Positions 40,639-49,625 are shown, counted from the stretch's first letter. The stretch is DNA of 64,000 nucleotides from Pandoraea oxalativorans (GCF_000972785.3 NZ_CP011253.3:434001-498000); one strand, 5' to 3'. The notes: generated by a model from the letters alone, not told the origin. A program made the numbers and translations.

Positions 40639-41945
40639 GGTTCATCGCGCAATAGCGTGGAGGGATTTGACAAGTTTTCGTACTCTTGATGGCAGGAATT
40701 TGCCATCAGGAGTGCGTGGAGATGCTGGATCGCAAGCTGCTGGAGTCGCTGGGAGGCTGGCAGGGCTATGCCGTCGAACGCGTGGAGTGGCCCGAGGGCA
40801 CAGGGCGCACGCTGTCGATCTATTTGAAGCCAACCGCCAAGGTGATGCTGTGCGAGCAGTGCGGCGCACGATGTCGCCAGGTCCATGAGACCACGGTGCG
40901 CCGGGTGCGAGATCTGCCGTTATTTGAGTACCGGGTTGTTCTTCATGTTCCACGCCGGCGCTTGTTGTGTGAGCAATGCGGTGGCCCGCGCCTGGAGCGG
41001 CTTACTTGGCTGGGTCGCTACCAGCGGGTGACGGATCGGCTTGCGGCGGCCTGCAGCCAATTGCTGCAATCGAGCAACGTGCAGGCGGTGGCGAGGTTCT
41101 TCGAGCTGGGTTGGCATACCGTCAAGACGCTGGACAAGGCCCGGCTCCGAGCGTCAGTGCGCGAACCGGATTGGTCCAGGATCGAGTATTTAGCGATGGA
41201 CGAGTTCGCCCTGCATAAAGGGCATCGGTACGCGACGGTAGTCGTCGATCCGATCAGCAGGCAGGTGCTGTGGATCGGCCCAGGACGCTCACGCGAGACG
41301 GCTCGGGCGTTCTTCGAGCAATTGCCGCGTGGGGTCGCCCAACGCATCAAGGCCGTAGCCATCGACATGACTACGGCCTACGAGTTAGAAATCCAGGCCC
41401 ACTGCCCACGGGCGGAGATCGTCTATGACTTGTTCCATGTCGTGGCCAAGTACGGACGAGAGGTCATTGATCGGGTGCGCGTGGATCAGGCCAACCAACT
41501 GCGCCAGGACCGTCCCGCGCGCCGGGTCATCAAATCGAGCCGCTGGCTGTTATTGCGCAACCGCGACAAGCTAGACCGGCAGCAGGCCGTCCGGCTCGAC
41601 GAATTGCTGCAAGCCAACCAGCCGCTGCTGACGGTCTATGTCCTGAGGGACGAACTCAAGCGGCTCTGGTTCTACCGAAGACCTGCCTGGGCAAAACAAG
41701 CCTGGCACCACTGGTGCGAGCAGGCCGAGCAAAGCGGAATAGCCCCCTTGAACACCTTCGCTCAGCGTCTGAAAGGCTATCTGCATGGCATCCTGGCCAG
41801 ATGCCGACATCGTCTAAACACCAGCATCGTTGAGGGCATTAACAACACTATCAAGGTCATTAAGCGGCGCGCCTACGGCTACCGAGACCAGGAATACTTC
41901 TTCCTCAAAATCCGCGCCGCCTTCCCCGGTAATGCTCAATGAACC
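40639..41945 (+). mobile_element. ISL3-family insertion sequence, copy 1 (1307 bp)
   Basis: The ends are GGTTCATCGCGCAATAGCG on the left and, inverted on the right, GGTTCATTGAGCATTACCG; 15 of 19 positions match. Both ends abut TATTTTTT, an 8-bp duplication of the size usual for ISL3. One transposase gene fills the element. The same 1307-bp element recurs in the opposite orientation at 53006-54312 with a different duplication. Complete ends, an intact gene and an intact duplication point to a recent insertion. Confidence 0.95.
40722..41942 (+). CDS. ISL3-family transposase (copy 1)
   Basis: The protein has 406 residues from MLDRKLLESLGGWQGY, preceded by AGGAG; an in-frame ATG at 40689 lies inside a hairpin and is less likely. 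It has an N-terminal zinc-finger-like region with two CxxC pairs (LCEQCGARC, LLCEQCGGP), then helix-turn-helix segments. The DDE catalytic domain follows (YLAMDEFALHKGHRYATVVV, VAIDMTTAYELEI, and SIVEGINNTIKVIKRRAYG carrying the Glu). The translation is identical to that of copy 2. The stop is 3 bases inside the right end of the element. Confidence 0.95.
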   Translation: MLDRKLLESLGGWQGYAVERVEWPEGTGRTLSIYLKPTAKVMLCEQCGARCRQVHETTVRRVRDLPLFEYRVVLHVPRRRLLCEQCGGPRLERLTWLGRYQRVTDRLAAACSQLLQSSNVQAVARFFELGWHTVKTLDKARLRASVREPDWSRIEYLAMDEFALHKGHRYATVVVDPISRQVLWIGPGRSRETARAFFEQLPRGVAQRIKAVAIDMTTAYELEIQAHCPRAEIVYDLFHVVAKYGREVIDRVRVDQANQLRQDRPARRVIKSSRWLLLRNRDKLDRQQAVRLDELLQANQPLLTVYVLRDELKRLWFYRRPAWAKQAWHHWCEQAEQSGIAPLNTFAQRLKGYLHGILARCRHRLNTSIVEGINNTIKVIKRRAYGYRDQEYFFLKIRAAFPGNAQ

Positions 41946-41953
41946 TATTTTTT
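41946..41953. repeat. Right target-site duplication of ISL3 copy 1 (TATTTTTT)
   Basis: It matches 40631-40638. It is followed after one T by GGAGCGG, the ribosome site of the next gene, so the insertion left only 22 bases of original leader in front of that gene. Confidence 0.9.
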
Positions 41954-41967
41954 TGGAGCGGTAAGCC

Positions 41968-42789
41968 ATGTCGCAAGACCCGTATCAACACTACCAGTCG
42001 CTGCAATTCAAGCGGCATCCGAATGGCGTGCTCGAACTCATCATGGGCGCCGGCGCGAACAAGAGCGGTCTGTCGACGGCCGACCACCGCATGCATCAGG
42101 AACTGGCCGACGTGTGGCGCGAGATCGACCGAGATGCCCAGACGCGCGCCGTCGTCATTCGCGGTGAAGGCAAGGGCTTTTCCGGCGGTGGGGATCTGTC
42201 GCTCGTCGAAGACATGGCCGACGACTTCACTGTTCGGGCGCGGGTGTGGCGCGAGGCGCGCGATCTGGTCTACAACGTGATCAATTGCAGCAAGCCCATC
42301 GTCTCTGCGATGCACGGCCCGGCGGTCGGCGCGGGGCTGGTGGCCGGGTTGCTGGCCGACATCTCGATTGCCGCGAAGACGGCGCGCATCATCGACGGCC
42401 ATACGCGTCTGGGCGTGGCAGCGGGCGACCATGCCGCCATCGTCTGGCCGCTGCTGTGCGGCATGGCGAAAGCGAAGTACTACCTGCTGTTGTGCGAACC
42501 GGTGACCGGCGAGGAGGCCGAGCGCATCGGACTCGTGTCGCTCACCGTGGACGAGGCGGACCTGCTGCCCAAGGCGTTCGAAGTGGCCGACAAACTCGCG
42601 CGCGGCTCCAGCACGGCGATTCGCTGGACGAAGTACGCACTGAACAACTGGCTGCGCAGCGCCGGACCGGCGTTCGACGCGTCGCTGGCGCTCGAATTTA
42701 TGGGTTTCTCCGGGCCGGACGTGCGCGAGGGGCTGGCGTCGCTGCGGGATCGCCGCGCGCCGGACTTCGGCGGCGACGCCCCGTTTTGA
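41968..42789 (+). CDS. Enoyl-CoA hydratase/isomerase family protein
   Basis: This is a 273-residue crotonase-fold protein. The oxyanion motifs are [15 protein letters not shown] and [20 protein letters not shown]; a conserved Asp/His region [15 protein letters not shown] follows. The start at 41968 follows GGAGCGG. The ISL3 element ends 22 bases upstream, so the native promoter has been displaced and transcription may now depend on the element. The substrate is unknown; it differs clearly from the liuC product. It is followed by phaM 87 bases later. Confidence 0.88.
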   Translation: MSQDPYQHYQSLQFKRHPNGVLELIMGAGANKSGLSTADHRMHQELADVWREIDRDAQTRAVVIRGEGKGFSGGGDLSLVEDMADDFTVRARVWREARDLVYNVINCSKPIVSAMHGPAVGAGLVAGLLADISIAAKTARIIDGHTRLGVAAGDHAAIVWPLLCGMAKAKYYLLLCEPVTGEEAERIGLVSLTVDEADLLPKAFEVADKLARGSSTAIRWTKYALNNWLRSAGPAFDASLALEFMGFSGPDVREGLASLRDRRAPDFGGDAPF

Positions 42790-42876
42790 CACACCGCTGG
42801 CGCTGGCTCGGCGTATGATCGATAGCCATACGCCCTGTGTGCTTCACCTGCCGTCCGTGCCCGACTGGAGACTGTA

Positions 42877-43872
42877 ATGAGCGATTCGACGAGTGCCATG
42901 CCTAACGGCTTCGACATTCTCAAGAAGATGTGGGAGGCGTTCAGTCCGCCCGCGACATTCACCTCGCCGCTGACGCAGTTGATGCAAAGCGCCGCGCCGT
43001 TGCTCGATCCCGACGAAATCGAAAATCGCATTGCCGAGATGCGGGCGGTGGAGCAGTGGCTCACGCTCAACCTGAACGTGCTGAGCTCGACGATTCAGGC
43101 CTTCGAAGTGCAGCGCGCCACGTACGCGACGCTGCGCGCGTTCGGCACGGGCAGCTTCGGTGCGGCGGGCGCGAGCGACACCGGGGCCGCAGACGCCGGT
43201 GCATCCCCGTTCGGCCAGGCGGCCGCTGCCAACTTCTGGCGTTCGCCATTTGCTGCTGCCGAGCCAGCGCAGGACGTCGAGCCGGAACCGCAGGCGAGTG
43301 CGCCCGAACCGGAGCCGCAGGCCGAACCCGAAGCCGAGTCGGAAGCGACGGCGCATACCGGTGCAGAGAACGAGGCGGGCGCGTCGGCATCGCCTTTTGC
43401 GCAGGCGAGCAGTGCCTATGGCGCGCTGGACCCGTCGATGTGGTTCAACGCCATGCGCGCGCAGTTCGACCAGATTGCCGCTGCTGCGCAGGCGGCGGGC
43501 ATTTCAGCGGCGCAGATGACCGAGGCTGCGGCGACGCAAATGTCCGACGCGGCGGCCAAGGCAACGAAGGCAACCAAGGCCGCAGCACCGTCCGCAGCGA
43601 AGGCATCGGACAAGAAGGCAGCACCCGCAAAGCGCGCCGCGCCTGGCGCGAGGACGGCACCGAAGACGGCGGCTAAACGCGCATCTGCCAGCAAGAAGGC
43701 GCCCGCCAAAACGGCGACTAAATCCGCTGCGGCCAAGACCTCGGCCAAGACATCGGCGAAAACTACGGGACGCACGTCGTCGGTCAAAGCCGATGGCGAC
43801 ACCCCGGCCCAGGCGTCGGCCAAGGGCCGCGCATCGGGCAGCACAGGGAAGCAATCCGCCTGGAAGTGGTAG
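42877..43872 (+). CDS. phaM: PhaM-like PHB granule-associated protein
   Basis: The 331-residue protein has an N-terminal domain typical of PhaM ([51 protein letters not shown]). Then come an acidic Glu/Pro/Ala linker, a short conserved [20 protein letters not shown] segment, and a basic Lys/Ala-rich tail of about 110 residues with KKAAPAK and KKAPAK units resembling histone H1-like DNA binding. In Ralstonia PhaM binds PHB synthase and DNA, linking granules to the nucleoid. This version is longer than the Ralstonia protein, mainly in the linker. A GCGAC-TTCG-GTCGC hairpin follows the stop. Confidence 0.85.
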   Translation: MSDSTSAMPNGFDILKKMWEAFSPPATFTSPLTQLMQSAAPLLDPDEIENRIAEMRAVEQWLTLNLNVLSSTIQAFEVQRATYATLRAFGTGSFGAAGASDTGAADAGASPFGQAAAANFWRSPFAAAEPAQDVEPEPQASAPEPEPQAEPEAESEATAHTGAENEAGASASPFAQASSAYGALDPSMWFNAMRAQFDQIAAAAQAAGISAAQMTEAAATQMSDAAAKATKATKAAAPSAAKASDKKAAPAKRAAPGARTAPKTAAKRASASKKAPAKTATKSAAAKTSAKTSAKTTGRTSSVKADGDTPAQASAKGRASGSTGKQSAWKW

Positions 43873-43949
43873 GGCGCGACTTCGGTCGCATGCCCGGACG
43901 GCTGACGGCGGGGGAAGAATAACGACTGCGAAGGCAGAGGAGGCCCCCC

Positions 43950-45236
43950 ATGATCTCAGGCGAACGTACCGGTCTCGTCCTGATGGGCGGAGGCGCACGC
44001 GCCGCGTATCAGGTCGGCGTGCTCGCGGCGATTGCCGCGATACAACGCGAGGTCCTGCCGTCGCGGCGGGCGATCCCGTTTCCGATCGTCTGCGGGACAT
44101 CGGCGGGTGCGATCAATGCCGCTGCACTCGCCTCGCATGCAGACGATTTCCAGCATGGCGTCATGAAGCTCGACGCCGTCTGGCGTCAGTTCCATGCCGG
44201 TCAGGTGTTTCGCGCCGATTCGCTGGGCATGGCCGGCACCGGTGCGCGCTGGCTCGCGGCCATCTCGCTCGGCTGGGCCTTGCGCCGCTCGCCACGTTCG
44301 CTGTTCGACTGGTCCCCGCTGGCCGACATGCTGCGCCAGGCGATTCGTCTGGATCGGTTACCCGACGTTTTCGCCTCCGGCGCGCTCGAAGCCCTGTCGG
44401 TCACTGCGTTGTCGTACTCCTCGGGCAAACACGTCACCTTCTATCAGAGCGCCGAGCCGATTCAGGCATGGAAGCGTTCGTTACGGCTTGCACGCACGGT
44501 GCCGCTGACGGTCGAGCACCTGCTCGCGTCGAGCGCGATCCCGTTTCTTTTTCCGGCCATCGAACTCGATCTCGACGGACAGTCCGAGTATTTCGGCGAT
44601 GGCTCGATGCGTCAGATCGCGCCGCTCAGTCCCCCGATTCATCTGGGGGCTTCGCGCGTGCTGATCATCGGAGCGTCGCACGGACAGTACGGACTCGACA
44701 GCAGCGGCGAGCGGATCGGCGGCTATCCGAGCCTCGCACAGATCGGCGGTCAGGCGCTGGCGAGCGTGTTCATCGACGGGTTGTCGGCGGATCTGGAGCG
44801 TCTGCAGCACATCAACAATGTGCTGCGATACGTGCCGGAGGCACAGCGCGAGTCGAGCGGATGGCGTCCCATCGAGACGTTGCTGATTTCACCGAGCCAG
44901 CGTCTGGAACCGATTGCGGCGCGGCATCTGAAGCAACTGCCGCGCGCCGTTCGGACGATGCTGGGTGCGATCGGCGCGGATGCCGAGCGTGGTGCGGCGT
45001 TTGCGAGTTACTTGCTGTTCGAGTCGTCCTACACGCAGGAGCTGATCGCACTCGGCGAGGCGGACGCCTACGCGCAGCGCGACGCGATTGCCGCGTGGCT
45101 CGTGGCCGAGGCCGATGGCACCAGCCCGCTCGACGACGTCGAAGCGGGGGCGGTCGGCGGTGCCGAGCCACCGGCCAACTCGCCGCTGTCGATCGATCCC
45201 GACACCGTGGCGGATACCGGAAAGCCAGCGGCATGA
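43950..45236 (+). CDS. Patatin-like phospholipase / esterase
   Basis: The 428-residue protein has all patatin features: glycine-rich oxyanion loop LVLMGGGARAAYQVG, nucleophile Ser51 in CGTSAGAINAAAL, and the dyad Asp217 in YFGDGSMRQ. There is no signal peptide, so it is cytoplasmic. Family members hydrolyse acyl esters of phospholipids. Placement 77 bases after phaM raises a link with granule surface lipids or PHB, but this is only positional. The C-terminal 60 residues are low-complexity and acidic. Confidence 0.9.
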   Translation: MISGERTGLVLMGGGARAAYQVGVLAAIAAIQREVLPSRRAIPFPIVCGTSAGAINAAALASHADDFQHGVMKLDAVWRQFHAGQVFRADSLGMAGTGARWLAAISLGWALRRSPRSLFDWSPLADMLRQAIRLDRLPDVFASGALEALSVTALSYSSGKHVTFYQSAEPIQAWKRSLRLARTVPLTVEHLLASSAIPFLFPAIELDLDGQSEYFGDGSMRQIAPLSPPIHLGASRVLIIGASHGQYGLDSSGERIGGYPSLAQIGGQALASVFIDGLSADLERLQHINNVLRYVPEAQRESSGWRPIETLLISPSQRLEPIAARHLKQLPRAVRTMLGAIGADAERGAAFASYLLFESSYTQELIALGEADAYAQRDAIAAWLVAEADGTSPLDDVEAGAVGGAEPPANSPLSIDPDTVADTGKPAA

Positions 45237-45296
45237 AGCGCATGGACGCCTCCTCTTCCCCGTCCCGCTATCATTGCCGTCTTCACTGAGTCGCGT

Positions 45297-46163
45297 ATGT
45301 CGAAATCGACCCGTTCTGCCGTTGCATGCCCCGCTGTTAAATGTCCATACCCGTCGACGTTCTGGCGCGACCCGTCGTTGCCGTTTCTCGAAGCCCGCGA
45401 AGTGCTCGACGGGCGGCGCGTGTGCTACGCGCTGCACAGTCACGAGACGTTTTCCATCGGCGCGGTGACGGGCGGTCGCAGTACCTACCTGAATGGACAC
45501 GCACGTGAGACGGTGGGGCGCGGCAGCGTCGTCGTGATGAACCCGGACGCGGTACACGCCTGCAATCCCATCGGCGACGAGGCATGGGCCTATCGCATGC
45601 TGTTCGTCGACACGGCGTGGTTGGGCGATCTTCAGCGGGAACTGGGGTTTGCACACGGGCAGGATCTGCATCTTTTCGACCCGATGTCGTCGACCGACGC
45701 TGCGCTGTATGACGGGCTGAACCGACTTTACGACGTTTGCACCGACGCGTCGCGCGACCGGCTGGAACGCGAGAGCGTCGTGCAACAGTTTTTCATCGAC
45801 GTGCACGAGCGGCTGAATCCTGCGCCGAAGCCGATGCGCGACGACTCGCACAAACTGCGCGACGCCGCCGACTTCATTCGCGCGCATTGCTGCGAGGCGT
45901 TGACGCTGGCGCAGATCAGTGCGGCGGCGGGCTTGTCGGCGTCCTACCTCACGCGGGCATTCCGTGCGCAGTTCGGTCTCACGCCACACGCGTTTCTCAT
46001 GAATCAGCGCATTCAGTATGCGCGGGCGCGCCTGCGGCGCGGACACGCTATCGCCGAGGTCGCGCTCGATGCGGGCTTTGCCGATCAGGCGCATTTCCAG
46101 CGGACCTTCAAGCAGTTTCTCGCCGCAACACCGGGACATTACCGCGAGCCGCGTGTGGCGTGA
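45297..46163 (+). CDS. AraC-family transcriptional regulator
   Basis: The 288-residue protein has an N-terminal cupin sensor (ALHSHETFSIGAVTGGRSTY, VVVMNPDAVHACNP) and a C-terminal double helix-turn-helix (LTLAQISAAAGLSASYLTRA; IAEVALDAGFADQAHFQRTF; ending QFLAATPGHYRE). The domain order and motifs match AraC regulators that control amino-acid exporters. It is convergent with a LysE-family exporter gene, its probable target. The effector is unknown. Confidence 0.9.
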   Translation: MSKSTRSAVACPAVKCPYPSTFWRDPSLPFLEAREVLDGRRVCYALHSHETFSIGAVTGGRSTYLNGHARETVGRGSVVVMNPDAVHACNPIGDEAWAYRMLFVDTAWLGDLQRELGFAHGQDLHLFDPMSSTDAALYDGLNRLYDVCTDASRDRLERESVVQQFFIDVHERLNPAPKPMRDDSHKLRDAADFIRAHCCEALTLAQISAAAGLSASYLTRAFRAQFGLTPHAFLMNQRIQYARARLRRGHAIAEVALDAGFADQAHFQRTFKQFLAATPGHYREPRVA

Positions 46164-46192
46164 GCGTCGTCCTGCGGCCACATCCCGCCGCA

Positions 46193-46780
46193 TCATCCCG
46201 CCGCGACCAGATACACCGCACTTCCCGCCAGCAGCGCGGCCATCGCGCGATTGAGCCGCCGCACCCGCTTCGGATCGCGCATGTGATGGCGCAGCATCGC
46301 ACCCGCCGCCGCCCAGCATCCGACCGACAACCAGCACACGACGAAGTAGATCGCGGCAAATTGCCAGATGCGTACGGGGTCGCCGCCCGTGTAAGCGCCC
46401 ATGCCTGCCAGCGCCGCGAGCCACGCCTTCGGATTGAGCCACTGCATGACGGCGCCGTGCGACAGCGTCGGGCCCCGTTGCGTGCTGGCGTCGCCCAGTT
46501 CACCGTTGTCGACGGCGAGCTTGTACGCCATGAACAGCAGGAACGCCACGCCGAACCACTGGATCGCATGCAGGAGCACCGGCACGCGTTGCAGTAGCTC
46601 GTACACGCCGAAACCCACTGCGACGAGCAGCGCGACGAAGCCGACGGTTGCCCCCGTCACATGACGCAGACTCGGTACGAGTCCATAGCGCGCGCCCGAG
46701 CCGAGGGCTACGACGTTGACGGGGCCGGGCGTGATGGAGGCCGCCAGCGCGAACGCGGCCATCGAATAGAAAACGGTCAT
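46193..46780 (-). CDS. LysE/RhtB-family amino acid exporter
   Basis: The 195-residue inner-membrane protein has about six helices. The family signature is near the N-terminus: FALAASITPGPVNVVALGSG, and WLNPKAWLAALAGMGAY in the middle. The start at 46780 gives the canonical MTVFYSMAAFA; upstream extension is rejected. It exports an amino acid or homoserine-lactone-like compound. The convergent AraC regulator ends 30 bases away. Confidence 0.9.
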   Translation of the reverse strand: MTVFYSMAAFALAASITPGPVNVVALGSGARYGLVPSLRHVTGATVGFVALLVAVGFGVYELLQRVPVLLHAIQWFGVAFLLFMAYKLAVDNGELGDASTQRGPTLSHGAVMQWLNPKAWLAALAGMGAYTGGDPVRIWQFAAIYFVVCWLSVGCWAAAGAMLRHHMRDPKRVRRLNRAMAALLAGSAVYLVAAG

Positions 46781-46908
46781 CGGAATCCTCACTGCAAACT
46801 GGTTCGTCACATCACGTCCGTCAGATGACGGCGTGTGCGAGGTTCCGACTGTAGGGGGAGGCTTGCGCGGTGTATTGAAGAAAACTGCTCTATCTCGGGC
46901 GCGGCGGC

Positions 46909-47346
46909 TCAAAGAAACATGCGCTTACGCAGCCAGCGTATAAGCAGTCCCAGAAAAGGGAGTTTCAGGTAGACGTCTTCAGTCGCATCCCAATAATCCC
47001 GCTGATAGGCGACGCGACCGTCGACCGCGAGCCGAAGATGCGACGCGCCATGGATGACCTGTTCGTCGTCGAGCCAGCGTTTGGCGTGAAAGTGGAGGTT
47101 CCAGACGAGTAACGCCTGATTGTGCTGGAGCAGTTGCGCCGTGATTTCGAAGCGCGGCACGTCGAGGCGCTCGAACAGATGCGTGAGGAGCGACGCGACC
47201 TCGGCGGCGCTGCGGACTTCATGCAGCGGTGTTTTGACGTAGACGTTGGGGGTGTAGAACTCCCCCAGATTCCCGACGCTCTGGCGAGTCAGCGTCTCGA
47301 AGTAGTGGGTCAGGCGCGTGAGCGCGGCAGCGTGATCGATGTCCAT
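46909..47346 (-). CDS. SnoaL/NTF2-like protein
   Basis: The 145-residue protein has a single NTF2-like alpha+beta cone (ALTRLTHYFETLTRQSVGNL, FYTPNVYVKTPLHEV, HGASHLRLAVDGRVAYQRDY). It ends in a short hydrophobic/basic segment, FLGLLIRWLRKRMFL, which might touch the membrane. The start is the ATG at 47346; a GTG two codons upstream is possible. It follows the chalcone-isomerase-like gene by 24 bases, and the two are probably co-transcribed. In relatives they sit together inside a larger lipid-modification operon absent here. Confidence 0.82.
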   Translation of the reverse strand: MDIDHAAALTRLTHYFETLTRQSVGNLGEFYTPNVYVKTPLHEVRSAAEVASLLTHLFERLDVPRFEITAQLLQHNQALLVWNLHFHAKRWLDDEQVIHGASHLRLAVDGRVAYQRDYWDATEDVYLKLPFLGLLIRWLRKRMFL

Positions 47347-47370
47347 AGGCACGCGTATCCGGGCGCGGGC

Positions 47371-47967
47371 TCAGCGGGCGTCGCTGATCAGTTCCGCGCG
47401 AAGGTCGGGCGCGCTGGTGCGCGGGTCCAGCCAGATGGCGAAGAAGGCGCGTCCGAAGGCGTCGCCTGCGATCTGACCGATGAGCTTGCCGTCCGAGAAG
47501 AAGCGTGTGCCGTCACCCGGGCGGAAGACGCCGGTGAGGTGCTGCCCTGCCGAGACGTCGGGCAAGATGCGCGCAAGCTCTTCCGCCCAGTGCTGGCGCT
47601 CGGCGTCGGTCCCCACTTGCAGCTTGCTCATCTCGATGAGGCTGCGTTTCACGAGCGTTTGGGACTTGAAACTCCGCGCGTAGCGCACGTCGAGCACAAG
47701 CGGATGCGTACTCCAGTTGGCGCTGAGGTGGTTCGCACCGGAGAAGAGGGCGGCGTCGTAAAGATGGAAGCCCATGCGCGAGAACGATCCCTGCCCGACG
47801 AGATGCGCGGACGGGATTTCCTGCGAGGCGAGTTGCCCGGCGTCGAACGCCAGAGCGCCAGGCGCTGTCGCCACTGCCATCAAAAAACAGGCGGTGCGCA
47901 GCCAGGTGGCAAAGTGGGGACGGTGAACTGTACGTGCCCGGTTTGCCCGATGTGCTCGAAGTGCCAT
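47371..47967 (-). CDS. Chalcone-isomerase-like periplasmic protein
   Basis: This is a 198-residue protein. A long basic N-terminus precedes a hydrophobic signal segment (LRTACFLMAVATAPGALA) ending about residue 40, so the true start may be further in. The mature part matches the bacterial chalcone-isomerase-like family (SAHLVGQGSFSRMGFHLYDA, VLDVRYARSFKSQTLVKRSL). Bacterial members are not known to act on flavonoids and probably bind fatty acids. It precedes the SnoaL-like gene. Confidence 0.8.
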   Translation of the reverse strand: MALRAHRANRARTVHRPHFATWLRTACFLMAVATAPGALAFDAGQLASQEIPSAHLVGQGSFSRMGFHLYDAALFSGANHLSANWSTHPLVLDVRYARSFKSQTLVKRSLIEMSKLQVGTDAERQHWAEELARILPDVSAGQHLTGVFRPGDGTRFFSDGKLIGQIAGDAFGRAFFAIWLDPRTSAPDLRAELISDAR

Positions 47968-48371
47968 GCTCGGCTCCCTATCGGTGAAGGGATCAAGGAT
48001 TAAGTCGAGTCGGTAGGCCCATTGGCGGCGTCCGGCTCGTTCTGCCGGTGCGTCTGCCCATCATACATGTTGCGTAATTGCGACTGAGAACTATCCTCAA
48101 AACGAGGCGTGGCGAACGGCAGGTGCCGGGCCGGCCTGACGCGATAATGAGGCGATGGCGTCGCAAATTCGGAACGATTGCTTTTAGCGTAGACCATGGA
48201 CGCCGCCTACGCAGGCCCGTGGCACAAGGACATACCCTGACATCTCACCGGAAATCGCCCTCGGAACAACCGGGGCGGGGTAAGCATCGGCGGCGTGCAA
48301 CCGTCTATCGGGAGGTGCGTGTTGGGAAGTCTCTCGCCCCTCCAGCTTAGGAGGTTTGCGTGACAATTTGA
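47968..48371. other. Intergenic region left of the IS110-type element
   Basis: No supported gene lies here. It holds a Fur-box-like repeat at 48083-48101. On the minus strand just beyond it is an ATG (48069) with only 22 codons before a stop. The GC content is mixed. It may be the remains of an iron-regulated gene region disturbed by the insertion at about 48372. Confidence 0.4.
48083..48101. promoter_or_regulatory. Fur-box-like inverted repeat
   Basis: ACTGAGAACTATCCTCAAA matches the beta-proteobacterial Fur-box pattern AATGAGAAT-N-ATTCTCATT at 13 of 18 fixed positions, with TGAG and CTCA arms in dyad symmetry. No intact iron-uptake gene is adjacent on either side. Confidence 0.4.
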
Positions 48372-48378
48372 CAGATGG

Positions 48379-48392
48379 TATGAACGCCGCCC
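48379..48392. repeat. Left subterminal inverted repeat of the IS110-type element
   Basis: TATGAACGCCGCCC, the exact reverse complement of 49788-49801. Confidence 0.85.
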
Positions 48393-48521
48393 TCCCTTCG
48401 CGCTGGATTCAGGCCCCGGACACGGAAGTGACTTTGGAAGTGTTGGGTCCCTCCAGAACCGAACGGCATCAATGTGCCAAAGTGGAGGTGTCGCGACCAC
48501 TTGAGGAACGGAGGGACCATC

Positions 48522-49544
48522 ATGAATACTACGACGTTCGGGCTCGACATTGCAAAGCGGGCTTTCCAGATGTATTGGGTCGAAACGGAAACGGGAGAGA
48601 TTGTGAACCGGCGGTTCACGAAGCAACAGGTTATAGAATTTCTTGGCCAGCGACCGGCCGGACGGGTGGCTTTGGAAGCCTGCGGAAGTGCGCACTGGTG
48701 GGCACGCAAGATCGTAGCGCTGGGTCATGAAGTCGTATTGCTGCATGCGAGATTCATCCGCCCGTTCGTCCAGAATAACAAGACCGATGCGACGGACGCT
48801 CGTGCGATCTGGACGGCAGCACAGCAACCCGGCATGCGTTCGGTAGCACCGAAGACAGCGGATCAGCAGGCCACGCTGGCCCTGCATCGCATGCGTTCAC
48901 TGCTAGTCAAGTCACGTACCATGCAAGTCAACCAGTTGCGCGGCCTGCTGTACGAATTTGGCGTGACGCTCAAAGCGGGTCGCGTCGCCGGCCTTGCCGA
49001 GGTCCGCGAGCGACTACATGAAATCGAAGAGGTCGTTCCGGGCACGTTGTTCGATGCGCTGCGCGACCAGCTTCAGCACATCGAGCGGATCGACGGCGAG
49101 ATCAGGAAACTCGAGAGACAGATCGTTGCCTGGCAACGACAGGAGGCGGCATGTCAGCGGGTCGCTACGATTCCAGGTATCGGACCATTGACGGCGACAG
49201 CCCTGGTCGCGACGATCGGCGATCCTGCTGCATTCAAATCCGGACGTGAGCTTGCCGCGTACCTCGGCCTGGTTCCCAGGCAAAGCGGTACAGGCGGCAA
49301 GGTACGGTTGGGCGGCATAAGCAAGCGCGGCGACAGCTATATACGCATGCTACTGATTCACGGTGCACGAGCGGTCATGTTCAAGAGCAGGAGCAAGGGC
49401 GCCTGGAGCGAGCAACTGTCCCTGCGTCGGCCTACGAATGTGGTTGCCGTCGCGCTGGCAAACAAGATGGCGCGAACAGCGTGGTCGTTACTCGCGCACG
49501 ACAAAACTTACCAGACAGACTACGCAGCACAAAGGGCTAGCTGA
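48522..49544 (+). CDS. IS110-family DEDD transposase
   Basis: The protein has 340 residues from MNTTTFGLDIAKRAFQMYW, with GGAGG upstream. The RuvC-like DEDD residues are visible: Asp9 (FGLDIAK), Glu52 (VALEACGSAHWW), and Asp89 and Asp92 (NNKTDATDARAI). A coiled-coil linker spans about 165-215. The C-terminal Transposase_20 domain (VATIPGIGPLTATALVA, then GKVRLGGISKRGDSYIRMLL) carries the conserved Ser of serine-recombinase-like strand exchange. Such enzymes are guided to target and donor DNA by an element-encoded bridge/seek RNA. The gene is full length and looks active. Confidence 0.94.
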   Translation: MNTTTFGLDIAKRAFQMYWVETETGEIVNRRFTKQQVIEFLGQRPAGRVALEACGSAHWWARKIVALGHEVVLLHARFIRPFVQNNKTDATDARAIWTAAQQPGMRSVAPKTADQQATLALHRMRSLLVKSRTMQVNQLRGLLYEFGVTLKAGRVAGLAEVRERLHEIEEVVPGTLFDALRDQLQHIERIDGEIRKLERQIVAWQRQEAACQRVATIPGIGPLTATALVATIGDPAAFKSGRELAAYLGLVPRQSGTGGKVRLGGISKRGDSYIRMLLIHGARAVMFKSRSKGAWSEQLSLRRPTNVVAVALANKMARTAWSLLAHDKTYQTDYAAQRAS

Positions 49545-49625
49545 AAAGCAGGGGTATCGAGCACGAGTCACGCAGACAGGTTGCGAAGGTCGATAACGAT
49601 GTGATGGCGAGACAGGTTGGTCCGC

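Noticed and set aside
43793..45289. Plus-strand frame overlapping the patatin gene in another phase
   Set aside because: The patatin frame has the full catalytic dyad and ribosome context; this one is Arg-rich and featureless.
48000..48069. 22-codon frame next to the Fur-like box as a gene
   Set aside because: No homology and very short; could equally be random sequence.
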